A stretch of 56,238 nucleotides of DNA from an uncultured Methanosarcinales archaeon (GCA_903871465.1 CAIQHB010000025.1:1-56238); one strand, 5' to 3'. Counted from the first letter of the stretch, positions 1 to 8,471 are shown. Translations and numbers: made by a program. The notes: generated by a model from the sequence alone, not told the origin.

Positions 1-76
1 GAATTTGCTGGAATTCGAATGACGCTAAACGATGCAAACATGCCTCGCTTTTGGATCAGGTAACCTGATTCCGTTT

Positions 77-1315
77 TCATGCGGCGGCGCCTTGGATGCC
101 CCGTCTGCTTGCAGCGGGGTGCGCCGCCGCCGTTTCACTGTGTTTAAGTGTAGGATCGCCGCCGTCCTTAATCTCAACACCCGCAAGAGTGTTGCCAAAG
201 ATATCATTGTCTTCAATTGCACTCTTCCCATTTTTGTAAACTATTATTCCAGCACTTTTGCCATCGTGGATTTTATTGTGTTTAAGTGTAGGATCGCCGC
301 CGTCCTTAATCTCAACACCCGGACGAGCGTTGCCATAGATATCATTGTCTTCAATTACGCCTTGACCATTTTCATAAACTAATATTCCTGCATTTTTGCT
401 GTCGTGAATCAGGTTCGCAAAAAGTTTAGGATAAGCATTTCCGTGTACTGCAACACAAGCCAAACTCTCACTGGTTATATCGCAGCCAACTAGTTCAAGG
501 CATCCTTGACTGATGTCGACACCAAACCAATTCCCGCCTCCAGTTTGCCTAATCAAGAGGTTTGATATTTTACCCCTTACTGCCTTGAATAGAATGGCGT
601 CTTTTCCTGAAGCTCTGATCACGACGTCGCCTATCTCTCCATCTCCAACGATCTCAAGAGGCTTATCGATTACTAGCCCCTCATCATAGACACCCGGCCT
701 TATTAAAATTCGCGATCCAGGAGCTGCCGCAGCGATCGCGGTCTTTATCGTGGTATAGTCTCCGCGATGCATCTGATCGACTATTATATTTTTTAAACTT
801 CCATTAGGTGCCGTTTTTGAATTAGCCCCCGCAGGATCTTTTGGCTTAAGGCTTACTATCGCGTCTCTCAAACCTCTTGCTACATCGACAAAAGCCTCGT
901 CAGTGCTTCCCCATTTTTTGCTAATAACAGGCTCTGCATCAGTGGGGCGCGCCTGTAACTTCCCAAATGGCGCGCCTGCCCAGTCCACTGGCCGAAGGAT
1001 AATTGGGATCACACGGGCTTCTCCAGACTCATGCCTCTCCATGGCATGCATCATTTCGATGTCATAGCAATAATCTGAAGCCAGGAAATCAGCACTGATA
1101 AGCAATAAAATAATTTTGGCGGAATCGAGATGTTCATCGATTTGTCCTTTCCATTCCTCTCCGGCACCGATTTTTCGATCAAACCACGTGGAAATCAGCT
1201 TTTGGCGTTTCAGAATGCTCAAATGCTTTTCAAGTTCATCCCTAAGTAGCTCGTCCTTATGCGAATATGAGATGAATACTTCGATTCCCTCTGAATAGAT
1301 CTGCCCGTTGGTCAT
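77..1315 (-). CDS. TIR domain protein with right-handed beta-helix (NosD-like) repeats, truncated C-terminus
   Basis: Residues 11-155 form a TIR domain (EVFISYSHKDELL start, then LLISADFLASDYCYDIEM, where the E of DIEM is a candidate catalytic glutamate by analogy with NAD-cleaving TIRs). From about residue 175 to the end come beta-helix repeats of the NosD/pectate-lyase type, with alternating IxxNxIxGN-like turns. The frame is open to 1501, but the ATG at 1315 lies just before the TIR domain and is preferred. The last two repeats are 46 residues each and nearly identical; after the second DPTLKH the sequence turns into a low-complexity Ala/Arg tail, so the helix looks cut off. TIR domains in prokaryotes are mostly NADase effectors or signal makers in defence; a role here is inference. 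The SLATT gene lies directly upstream. Confidence 0.8.
   Translation of the reverse strand: MTNGQIYSEGIEVFISYSHKDELLRDELEKHLSILKRQKLISTWFDRKIGAGEEWKGQIDEHLDSAKIILLLISADFLASDYCYDIEMMHAMERHESGEARVIPIILRPVDWAGAPFGKLQARPTDAEPVISKKWGSTDEAFVDVARGLRDAIVSLKPKDPAGANSKTAPNGSLKNIIVDQMHRGDYTTIKTAIAAAAPGSRILIRPGVYDEGLVIDKPLEIVGDGEIGDVVIRASGKDAILFKAVRGKISNLLIRQTGGGNWFGVDISQGCLELVGCDITSESLACVAVHGNAYPKLFANLIHDSKNAGILVYENGQGVIEDNDIYGNARPGVEIKDGGDPTLKHNKIHDGKSAGIIVYKNGKSAIEDNDIFGNTLAGVEIKDGGDPTLKHSETAAAHPAASRRGIQGAAA
140..318. repeat. 138-bp direct repeat inside the beta-helix gene
   Basis: The stretch beginning at 140 (tgtttaagtgtaggatcgcc) recurs at 278, a period of 138 bases or 46 codons. The core of about 41 bases is identical and the flanks differ at a few sites. 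The period matches the encoded beta-helix repeat, so the gene grew or shrank by unequal recombination. Confidence 0.8.
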
Positions 1316-1443
1316 TGCAGCACCATTTCGTGACGTTTGCCGGTTCTTTCTTAGGCAGCGATTCTCGTTGACAATACTTAAAAGGTTTCCTTCATTGGTT
1401 TGAAAAAATGGATGATCTTCAAGTTCGCTGCAGTTCACTGCTT

Positions 1444-1935
1444 TCACGTCTTCCCTGCGCTCGGCTTTGCCTTCCCCGCCTGCTCCATCTCCGAGGTCCA
1501 CTTTGCGTGCTCGGTAGATACCAGCTCCTCGATCCTCTCCGCCAGCAATGCCGCAGGATTCTCTGCATTCAGGTAAGGTCCGGCCACGGCATACCAGAGA
1601 TATTTCTCGTGCTTCAGAGCTTCTGCAGTAGATCGATAAGAGATCCAGTTGCTCTGGAACTGGTAGATGCTCTGCAACGATTCGAGCACGACTACTATTA
1701 CGCCCAGTAACCCCGTTACAGCCGGATAGCTTCCCCAGCCTGCAAAGAACGGAACCAATGCAGCTGCAATAACTTCAGCCACTTTCAGCCACTTGAATCG
1801 ATCCTGATTCCATTTGCTGCTTCTGCTGTACCATTTGATCTGGTCATCCAGCCGGTCCAACGTTATATTTGCGACCAATTTCAAATCCCCCAGAAATGAA
1901 TCAGTTTCCCATAATGACGGTCGTGCCAATGGCAA
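1444..1935 (-). CDS. SLATT (DUF4231) family membrane protein
   Basis: This 163-residue protein has the layout of SLATT/DUF4231 proteins: an N-terminal helical part rich in W/Y/R (residues 28-50, LDDQIKWYSRSSKWNQDRF), two adjacent membrane helices (about 51-67 and 71-87), then a conserved amphipathic tail (SNWISYRSTAEALKHEKYLW and a following helix). SLATT proteins are predicted pore-formers in conflict systems linked to nucleotide signalling. The gene precedes the TIR/beta-helix gene on the same strand with about 130 bases between them, so the two may be cotranscribed. The start is uncertain: TTG at 1935 is used, and a second TTG at 1929 has better spacing to the AGGT upstream. Confidence 0.75.
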   Translation of the reverse strand: MPLARPSLWETDSFLGDLKLVANITLDRLDDQIKWYSRSSKWNQDRFKWLKVAEVIAAALVPFFAGWGSYPAVTGLLGVIVVVLESLQSIYQFQSNWISYRSTAEALKHEKYLWYAVAGPYLNAENPAALLAERIEELVSTEHAKWTSEMEQAGKAKPSAGKT

Positions 1936-1965
1936 ACCTATCTAAGCTCTTCTGGCTCCAAGATT

Positions 1966-2919
1966 TTAAATCTTTGGAAGAATTTGTCTGATGCTGGATT
2001 CGATATTATGTGCGTGCTTGACCTGTTCCGGAACTGTCCCAAAATAAGGCTCTCTTCTCGCATTTGCCGCCCGGAGCAGCTCTTTGATCTCTTCAGTGTT
2101 GCAGGTACCGATCTCTATCAGATTGTCGCTGCGGAGCAAGCAGGGCTTGATCTTCCCGTCCGAGGTTACACGCAGGCGCGTGCAGTTGGCGCAAAATTCG
2201 GTGTTGTCCATGGGCCGGACGACCTCCACCTCGGCTCCCTTCAGGAAATATTTCTTTCGCCGGTGCATCTCCCGCGTGCGGATGCTGTCCGCCTGCGCGG
2301 CCAGGCTGCGCTCGATGCCTTCGATGTCTCCTGAGATGCCCAGATTCTGCAGATCGAGTAGCTCGATGAGCTGCAGTATTACGCCCTTGCGGCGGCAAAA
2401 ATCAATCAACTCCGGAATCTCAGCCTCATTCTTCTTCAAGACCACCACATTCAGCTTGATGGGCACGAGGCCTGCTTCTTTGGCGGCGTCGATTCCTGCC
2501 AGAACCCTCTCCAGGTCCCGAGCCTTTCCGCCTGTGATGGCACAATAATTTTTTGAGTCCAGTGAATCCAGGCTGATGTTTACTCTGTCCAAGCCTGCCT
2601 CGGAGAGGGCTTCGGCCTGCTCTGCAAGAAAGACGCCATTGGTGGTCAAGGAGATATCTAGATCCTGAGGCATTTGGGATATTAGATCTGCCAGATCTTT
2701 CCGGAGCAGCGGCTCTCCGCCTGTGAACTTCAGAGAGCGGACTCCCAATTCGGCAGCCGCCCGGGCAACATTCACTACCATCTCGTCCGGGATCTCTCCG
2801 GTCGGCCCGACCTCGCCCTCATGGTGGCAATAAATGCACTTCAGGTTGCAGCGAGGAGTCAGAGCGATCCGCAGGCCCGTGACTTTTCGGCCGAAGGAGT
2901 CCACCATCTGGCAAGGCAT
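1966..2919 (-). CDS. moaA: GTP 3',8-cyclase MoaA (molybdenum cofactor)
   Basis: A radical SAM enzyme that rearranges GTP to 3',8-cyclo-dihydro-GTP, the first step of molybdopterin synthesis. The N-terminal cluster is C24-x3-C28-x2-C31 (CNLKCIYC), followed by KFTGGEPLLRKDL for SAM binding. The second FeS site of the family is seen near residues 246-263 (CANCTRLRV...IKPC). Length 317 is normal for archaeal MoaA. The C-terminus ends in QILPKI, not the Gly-Gly tail of bacterial MoaA; archaeal members often lack it. The start may be the Met at residue 5 (2907). In a methanogen the pterin is needed for tungsten or molybdenum formylmethanofuran dehydrogenase. Confidence 0.93.
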   Translation of the reverse strand: MPCQMVDSFGRKVTGLRIALTPRCNLKCIYCHHEGEVGPTGEIPDEMVVNVARAAAELGVRSLKFTGGEPLLRKDLADLISQMPQDLDISLTTNGVFLAEQAEALSEAGLDRVNISLDSLDSKNYCAITGGKARDLERVLAGIDAAKEAGLVPIKLNVVVLKKNEAEIPELIDFCRRKGVILQLIELLDLQNLGISGDIEGIERSLAAQADSIRTREMHRRKKYFLKGAEVEVVRPMDNTEFCANCTRLRVTSDGKIKPCLLRSDNLIEIGTCNTEEIKELLRAANARREPYFGTVPEQVKHAHNIESSIRQILPKI

Positions 2920-2979
2920 TGAAAAGCAGCTTGTATGCTGCTAGTATTAGAACTCTGTTCCATCTGGGCTCTATTCGAT

Positions 2980-3369
2980 CTAGTACTCTATCTCACCCAG
3001 ACTGCGCTTAAGATAGTTGAGCAGTATCATGGCAACAATTATGCAGATGGCGAGGCCCGAGAGCAGCTCCTCCCAGGATTGGGCCGGCGACTTCAGATAT
3101 ATTATGCCGCCGGAGAGCAGTGTCAGTATAAGTGTTGCGATAAGCGACACCAGCATGGACCACATGATTGACCCTACTTCGTATCTCTCGAAGAAGGACG
3201 CAGAAAGGACGAAAGCGATCGCCGCCAGGACCAGGATTATGGACAGACGCAAGGCAGGCCCCTCCCGGAAGAGCTGGATCAGCCCCAAGGCAAGGACCAT
3301 CATCACTATCGACAGGAGCCCTGAAGCCAGAAAAGCCTTCAGAATGTAGTTCTCAAAACGAAACTCCAT
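2980..3369 (-). CDS. small four-helix membrane protein, unknown
   Basis: A 129-residue integral membrane protein with four predicted helices at about residues 10-33, 40-58, 67-92 and 103-120, separated by short charged loops (FFERYEVGS, YLKSPAQSWEE). I recognise no enzymatic motif. It lies upstream of moaA on the same strand but 60 bases away, so an operon is possible and unproven. Confidence 0.65.
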   Translation of the reverse strand: MEFRFENYILKAFLASGLLSIVMMVLALGLIQLFREGPALRLSIILVLAAIAFVLSASFFERYEVGSIMWSMLVSLIATLILTLLSGGIIYLKSPAQSWEELLSGLAICIIVAMILLNYLKRSLGEIEY

Positions 3370-3418
3370 CCCAAACCTCCAGAGCTTTGTAGAAACTGTA
3401 TTGAATATAAAGATTGTG

Positions 3419-3450
3419 TATAGTTACTATACATATAGTTACTACCAGCT
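3419..3450. repeat. two close copies of ATAGTTACTA in a promoter region
   Basis: The intergenic stretch upstream of the membrane protein contains atagttacta at 3421 and again at 3437, 16 bases apart, in an A+T-rich context. They overlap the likely promoter for the minus-strand gene and could be an operator or simple A+T repeats. A similar motif (gtagtaac, gtagttac) lies at 11504-11525 upstream of the PEP mutase-family gene. Confidence 0.35.
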
Positions 3451-3576
3451 GCCCATCGTCAAAATTTTCAAAGTCTCAGGAACTAAATTTTTAGGAGAGG
3501 AAAAATAGGATATCCGACAGACGCCCAAAGCTCGTTCCCTTCGTAAGCAATTCCTCTGCAGGAATAGCACTACGTC

Positions 3577-3984
3577 TCACTTGCTGGATTCAATTGCCAG
3601 CTTGATCTCCGCATCCAAAGCTGTCCTGACTCGCATATATTCTGCTTTCAGCCTTTCAGCCTTCTCTTTTGCCCCATCCATGACGTTGGCCCGGCCCATC
3701 ATCTCGAGCTCCTTGCTCATGTCCGAAAGGCGCATTGCTCCCACATAGGCGCTGCTGGACTTCAAACTGTGTGCCGCCATCTGCAGCCCCTTTGCATCCT
3801 TATCCACCACAGCCTGCAAAATAGCTTTTATCCTTTCAGGCGAATGCTCGACAAAAAGGCCGCCTACCTCAGCAATTATGTCGGGATCCCCAACATCCTG
3901 CAGCTCCCGGAGGCTGGCCAGCACCGTTCGGTCAATAGCCTCGCAGAAACCTTCCTCTCCGTCCGTCATCTCCAACACGTCCAT
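3577..3984 (-). CDS. Hpt (histidine phosphotransfer) domain protein
   Basis: A 135-residue all-helical protein consisting of one Hpt domain. The motif MAAHSLKSSSAYVGA at residues 69-83 places the phosphorylated histidine at H72. Such proteins relay phosphate between receiver domains in a His-Asp phosphorelay. No kinase is adjacent; a decayed receiver-domain fragment lies just upstream (4139-4345) on the same strand, and a hybrid kinase ending in a receiver lies at 15.9-18.8 kb, so either could have been a partner. The alternative start is the Met at residue 6. Confidence 0.85.
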   Translation of the reverse strand: MDVLEMTDGEEGFCEAIDRTVLASLRELQDVGDPDIIAEVGGLFVEHSPERIKAILQAVVDKDAKGLQMAAHSLKSSSAYVGAMRLSDMSKELEMMGRANVMDGAKEKAERLKAEYMRVRTALDAEIKLAIESSK

Positions 3985-4138
3985 GCCAACACAAATCCCA
4001 GTGATCTAACTAGTTTCGTACTATTTATTCTTACCTTTCGTTCGGTTTTCTCGCTCAATTTTTGGGACGGATTTCAATCAAATCGATCAATTATATCTCA
4101 ATAAATTCAGTCGATTCATATATCGTTTATTTGAAAGC

Positions 4139-4345
4139 CTAAAACTTCTTCCGAATAGCGCTAGCAAGCTCTTCCATACTCACCGGCACGCTGATAATAG
4201 TCATCCGTCCACGCCTAGATGCATCTTTTGCGGTCTCCTTCCAGAACGTGTGCATTGACTGCAATGATGTGCAGCATTCCGTTCTTCCATCGCTCGCGAA
4301 TGGCCTTTGCCGCTCCACTGGCATTTGCTGATGGTCTGGGGAATC
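4139..4345 (-). pseudogene. decayed C-terminal half of a response-regulator receiver domain
   Basis: Reading the minus strand from about 4338 gives AAKAIRERWKNG, then LHIIAVNAHVLEGDRKRCI followed by a TAG. A shift of frame then gives DD-YISVPVSMEELASAIRKKF and a stop at 4139. Put together these match the end of a receiver domain (the region around the HALxGDRxKCLxAGMDDYxxKP motif). The phospho-Asp half is missing, and a stop plus a frameshift interrupt the rest, so this is a relic, probably of a hybrid kinase that worked with the Hpt protein next door. Confidence 0.7.
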
Positions 4346-4379
4346 TAGGATCTCGGAAATCCTCTCCAGAAAGGGGGCC

Positions 4380-4673
4380 CTATTTTTCGATGCTTTTATG
4401 CAGTTTAGACTCGATTGAGATATCCTTATCCAGGCGGTAATCGATATGAATAGTGGTTATTATTCGCTGCACGCCCATCTCTGCCAGCTTCTTGTTCGCC
4501 TTTTCTATCACGTTGAAGAGCTGCTCAAAGCTGTTCGTCTCAATAGCTGTAGACATGGGGCCGGGAACGAACGTAACCCCAGATTCTCTCAAGATTTCAT
4601 AAATCGCCAGCACATACTTTGAGGCGCTGGTTCCCGTGCCCATAGGGATGGCGGAGAATTCTGCCACAATCAT
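4380..4673 (-). CDS. MTH1187 family thiamine-binding protein (UPF0045)
   Basis: A 97-residue protein of the MTH1187/YqgV family, a ferredoxin-like fold that binds thiamine in studied members. Typical features are MIVAEFSAIPMGTGTSASKYV at the N-terminus, YEILRESGVTFVPGPMSTAI, and a C-terminal IDYRLDKDISIESKL. Its ATG overlaps the stop of pyrF (ATGA), so the two are translationally coupled. The functional link to pyrimidine synthesis is unclear. Confidence 0.88.
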   Translation of the reverse strand: MIVAEFSAIPMGTGTSASKYVLAIYEILRESGVTFVPGPMSTAIETNSFEQLFNVIEKANKKLAEMGVQRIITTIHIDYRLDKDISIESKLHKSIEK

Positions 4674-5344
4674 AACGGCCTCTTCTCGTGAATCTCGCTG
4701 ATCACCCTCTTTGCACAGGCCGCCGGATCCTCTGCATCATAGATCGATCTGCCCACAATCAGATAATCTGCACCTGCCTGCAGGGCCGATAAGGCCGAGC
4801 CACCCTGGGCCCCTACGCCAGGAGAGATGATGATCCTGTTCCCGATGACGGATCGGATGAGCCTTATTCTCGCCGGGCGAGTGGCCGGGGCTACCACACC
4901 GCTGGCTCCGGCTTCTATTGCCATCCGGGCGAGGCTCTCAGCCAGGGGCGCCATGAATTGCTCCGCACCAGGGTGGCTCATCTCAATGACGGCATATAGA
5001 TCCGCTCCATAATTTGCAGCACAGTCGGCACAGGCGATTAGGGAGTCTTTGCCAGGAAAGGCTTGAGCGATAATGCCGCTTGCGCCTGCCCCGAGCACGG
5101 CCTCGCATATGAGCCGGTTCGTGTTAGGAATGTCGGCCACTTTCAGGTCAGCGATAACAGGCGCAAGAGCGCTGACTTCCTTGACGATCTTCAAGCCGGC
5201 ATGGAGGATGAGGGGGTAGCCGATCTTGATGGCATCAAAGTAGTCCTTCAACTGGTCCGCCAGAATAAGGGCTCTTTCCCGGGAGACAACATCCAGCGCC
5301 AGAATTAGCTGAGTCTTTCGATTCATAACTGCCTGAACCGTCAT
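4670..5344 (-). CDS. pyrF: orotidine 5'-phosphate decarboxylase
   Basis: Catalyses OMP to UMP, the last step of de novo pyrimidine synthesis. The TIM-barrel signature is present: D18 in LALDVV, K40 in AIKIGYP, and the catalytic DLKVADIPNT (D66, K68, D71), with phosphate binding near ISPGVGAQGG and VGRSIY. Length 224 fits the short archaeal form. The Met at residue 7 (MNRKTQLILALD) is a possible alternative start. It overlaps the downstream MTH1187-family gene by four bases. Confidence 0.95.
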   Translation of the reverse strand: MTVQAVMNRKTQLILALDVVSRERALILADQLKDYFDAIKIGYPLILHAGLKIVKEVSALAPVIADLKVADIPNTNRLICEAVLGAGASGIIAQAFPGKDSLIACADCAANYGADLYAVIEMSHPGAEQFMAPLAESLARMAIEAGASGVVAPATRPARIRLIRSVIGNRIIISPGVGAQGGSALSALQAGADYLIVGRSIYDAEDPAACAKRVISEIHEKRPL

Positions 5345-5484
5345 ATAACCTCATATTTATTCCTTTCAGGTGCCATAAAGGCTAGAATAGACAGTGTTTT
5401 AATCTCGGTCGTACCGCGAGGAACAAAAAAAGAAAATCTAAAAAGAAAAATCCACCGGATCGGTTCCGCATTAAAAAGCAAATA

Positions 5485-6123
5485 TCACATAAACCCGTCA
5501 ATCAGCTCCACTGCCTCGCGCAGGTCGCCCACAACCTCGCGGCCGCAGCGCTCGCCTTTGCGGTCCAGGAAGAGCGCATCCAGGCCGGCATCGAGAGCGG
5601 ACTCGTAGTCGTAGCTGTAATGGTCGCCGATATGCAGGACCTCGATGGGTTTCGCTTTCATATGGGCACATACGGCACCGTAGACCAAAGGTGATTTCTT
5701 CACCTCTCGAAAGTCGGTGGTGGCGGAGAAGGTCTCGCGGAAGTAGTCCTGCAGGCCGTCCAGCTCTATATCGATGAACTCGCGGGCAGCGTTGGATGTC
5801 ACCACCAGCTCGTAGTTCTCCGCGAGGAGGTCCAGCGCCTCTCGCACCTCTGGATAGACCTCGATCTCGTCCTCGTAGAGCTCCAGCAGCTCACCTTTGC
5901 TGATTGAAAGGCCGAATTTGTCGATCCAGTATTTGAGGTCGTACCATTCCAGGTGGTCGCTGCCGATCTTAGTGTACTCGCCGATCACGTATTCTTTTGC
6001 AGCTGGATAGTCCAGGCCCGCCTTCTCGGCGTAGAGACTGGGTATGCCTTCCATCCAGACCTTGTCCACGAACCTGGATTTGACCAGGGTACCATCCATG
6101 TCCAGGGATATGACGCGAATCAT
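5485..6123 (-). CDS. HAD superfamily hydrolase
   Basis: A 212-residue phosphatase of the haloacid dehalogenase family. Motif I is DMDGT (D8 and D10), motif II is VVTSNAA, motif III lysines lie in REVKKSP, and motif IV is HIGDHYSYDYESA. A helical cap domain lies between motifs I and II (about residues 15-85). The substrate cannot be read from sequence; small phosphorylated metabolites are typical. It is divergent from the DUF1614 gene with a short shared promoter region. Confidence 0.88.
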   Translation of the reverse strand: MIRVISLDMDGTLVKSRFVDKVWMEGIPSLYAEKAGLDYPAAKEYVIGEYTKIGSDHLEWYDLKYWIDKFGLSISKGELLELYEDEIEVYPEVREALDLLAENYELVVTSNAAREFIDIELDGLQDYFRETFSATTDFREVKKSPLVYGAVCAHMKAKPIEVLHIGDHYSYDYESALDAGLDALFLDRKGERCGREVVGDLREAVELIDGFM

Positions 6124-6233
6124 CTTAAACTCCAGTTGAAGTGGAACGAGCCGCCTTTTGGGTTATTATGCTTTACGGAACAAATGAAGCTCGTGTAGAA
6201 AAAACTATACCCTCAGGCGGTAAATGGTTTTCG

Positions 6234-6941
6234 ATGGATAATCGGTTGGTCTACAGCCCGGTGGGTATGCTTCTCATGCTATTCCTGGCATTCTTGCTCT
6301 TCATGGTGGTGGGCTTTCTCTTCCTGGATCTGGCCAGGACTGCCTTCACCAAGATCGGTTTCACCTGGGGTCAGGCGCTCTTCGTGCTGACTGCGTCACT
6401 CCTGGGCAGCAGCATCAACATACCGATAACAGATATGCAGTGCAGCGTTCCCATGGTACGGGATCGAAATATTCGGGCCTTCGGAGTGCCTTACCGGATT
6501 CCTGTAGTGGAGAGCGTGAGCTGCGACACGCTGTTGGCCATTAATGTGGGTGGGGCCGTGATTCCATCTCTGATCTCCATCGTGCTCGTCTTAAGGTTCC
6601 CTGAATCATTGTCATACGCCCTGGCAGGGATCGCCTTCGTCGCCATCCTGACCAACCGGGTGGCGAAACCCGTGCAGGGTTTGGGGATCGTCACGCCCGC
6701 CCTTTTTCCTCCACTGATTGCGGCTCTGGCGGCAATATTGATGGTCTATGTGTGGGGGGCACCGCATGATCTTATCTTCCTCATCGCCTACGTGGGTGGA
6801 ACTCTGGGAACGCTTCTGGGAGCCGATATCCTGAACCTGGGCAAGATACGAAATCTGGGGGCGCCCGTGGCCAGCATCGGTGGAGCCGGGACCTTCGACG
6901 GAGTCTTCTTGAGCGGCCTGATCGCCGTGCTCCTCGTATGA
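6234..6941 (+). CDS. DUF1614 family membrane protein
   Basis: An integral membrane protein of about 235 residues. The open frame reaches back to 6141, but the ATG at 6234 (MDNRLVYSPVGM) leads straight into the first membrane helix and is preferred. Around seven hydrophobic segments follow, with the family-typical stretches GSSINIPI, GGAVIP, and the C-terminal GADILNLGKIRNLGAPVASIGGAGTFDG. The function of DUF1614 proteins is not known; the conserved polar loops in the membrane suggest transport or a membrane enzyme. Confidence 0.82.
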   Translation: MDNRLVYSPVGMLLMLFLAFLLFMVVGFLFLDLARTAFTKIGFTWGQALFVLTASLLGSSINIPITDMQCSVPMVRDRNIRAFGVPYRIPVVESVSCDTLLAINVGGAVIPSLISIVLVLRFPESLSYALAGIAFVAILTNRVAKPVQGLGIVTPALFPPLIAALAAILMVYVWGAPHDLIFLIAYVGGTLGTLLGADILNLGKIRNLGAPVASIGGAGTFDGVFLSGLIAVLLV

Positions 6942-7077
6942 ATGAAAAGAAATAAAAAAGGAATAGAAAGGAAATAGAAAAGACCATTAAGCGCGACATG
7001 CAATGGCTCGACAATAGGCTGCAAATTGATACCGTAAAAATGGCTTTCAGGATTTGGGTAGGGGCAGAGGCAGAAAT

Positions 7078-8337
7078 ATGAGCTTCAGGGATTTTTTTGG
7101 AGAACTGGAAGAGAATGGATTGATGAAGCATGTGCATGAACCCGTTTCACCCATTCTCGAGGTTACGGACCAGGCCTGGGGAGCGGGCCCTATATCGTTT
7201 GACAATGTTTCGGGCCACAGATGCTGCCTGAATATCCTGAGCACGCGAGATCTGCTGGCCAGGGCTCTCGGCATTTCCGGCCGGGATATGGTCCGCCGTT
7301 TGTCATCAATTGGCTACCAGGGTCCTGTCCGGGAGGTGGACTCATCGCCCTTCATGGAGTGTATCTCTGAGCCAGATCTCTTCCGTCTGCCCATTCTGAC
7401 ACACTTCCAGGGAGACGGCGGACCCTATATCACTTCGGCTGTGGTAGTAACTCAGTTTGATGGTCGGATCAACGCCTGCGTTCACCGGCTTATGGCCCTT
7501 GACAAAGACCATCTGGCGGCAAGGCTCGTTCCCGGCAGGCATACTCACCAGTTCTGCCAGGCAGCCTGGGCCCGCGGTGAGGATGTGCCAGTGGCCATCG
7601 CCATTGGCGTGGACCCGCTGGTGCTCATGGCCGCATCGACTCGCGTTCCCCCTGAGATGGAGTTCCAGTATGCTGCCGCCTTGCGAGGTGCGCCGGTTGA
7701 GCTGGTGCGCCTGGAGAACGGCATCTATGTTCCTCATGCAGAGATCGTGCTGGAGGGTTTCATTACGGGCGAGAGAGCGGCAGAGGGGCCATTCGTGGAT
7801 ATCACCGGCACCCAGGATCTCGTCCGCCAGGAGCCGGTCATCCGGCTCACCAGGATGATGACTCGCGAAGAATTCATCTATCACGGGCTGCTGCCTGGGG
7901 GCGGCGAGCATAAGATGCTCATGGGGGTGCCTTATGAGCCGCTCATTTACAGGGCGGTCTCTAAAGTGGCAAAGGTGAGGGACGTCCTGCTCACGGATGG
8001 CGGGTGCAATTACTTCCATGCCGTGGTGCAGATCGAGAAAGAGACGGAGGTTGATGCTCGGAGGGCAATCGACGCCGCAATGCAGGCGCACGGCTCACTG
8101 AAGCATGTGCTGGTTGTGGACACAGACATTGATATTCACGATCCGCAGGACCTGGAGTATGCCATCGCCACGCGCATGCGCGGGGACGAGGACATCGTGC
8201 TTTATCCCAATGTACGGGGCAGCACGCTTGATCCGCGGAGCAAAGACGGCATCACCACCAAAGTGGGAGTGGACGCGACTATGAAGCTGGATAGACTCTG
8301 GAAGTTCCATAGGGTTACGCCCAGAGGACAGGGCTGA
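7078..8337 (+). CDS. UbiD family decarboxylase, probable anhydromevalonate phosphate decarboxylase
   Basis: About 419 residues from the ATG at 7078 (MSFRDFFGELEENGLM). The upstream part of the open frame (from 7054) is Gly/Arg filler. UbiD enzymes use prenylated FMN from UbiX. The family core is seen in LEGFITGERAAEGPFVDITGT, which carries the conserved Glu/Arg residues, and in the C-terminal metal and flavin region ending DPRSKDGITTKVGVDAT. In most archaea the UbiD homologue decarboxylates trans-anhydromevalonate 5-phosphate to isopentenyl phosphate in the archaeal mevalonate pathway; that assignment here is from family knowledge, not from a diagnostic residue. No ubiX is in the window. Confidence 0.88.
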   Translation: MSFRDFFGELEENGLMKHVHEPVSPILEVTDQAWGAGPISFDNVSGHRCCLNILSTRDLLARALGISGRDMVRRLSSIGYQGPVREVDSSPFMECISEPDLFRLPILTHFQGDGGPYITSAVVVTQFDGRINACVHRLMALDKDHLAARLVPGRHTHQFCQAAWARGEDVPVAIAIGVDPLVLMAASTRVPPEMEFQYAAALRGAPVELVRLENGIYVPHAEIVLEGFITGERAAEGPFVDITGTQDLVRQEPVIRLTRMMTREEFIYHGLLPGGGEHKMLMGVPYEPLIYRAVSKVAKVRDVLLTDGGCNYFHAVVQIEKETEVDARRAIDAAMQAHGSLKHVLVVDTDIDIHDPQDLEYAIATRMRGDEDIVLYPNVRGSTLDPRSKDGITTKVGVDATMKLDRLWKFHRVTPRGQG

Positions 8338-8471
8338 AAATAGACTGAGGCGAGCGCAGAAGGATGACCCGTGCCCTGATCTCTGCCCTTCCGATCGCTC
8401 ACACGAACCTCCAGTCGGTACTATTATCCCAACATTGCCCGATCTCTGAATCGGAAATATCAAAATTCCGT

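Noticed and set aside
1-320. CRISPR-like array suggested by the repeated tgtttaagtgtaggatcgcc
   Set aside because: Only two copies occur, spaced 138 bases, and both are inside the beta-helix reading frame with the period of the protein repeat.
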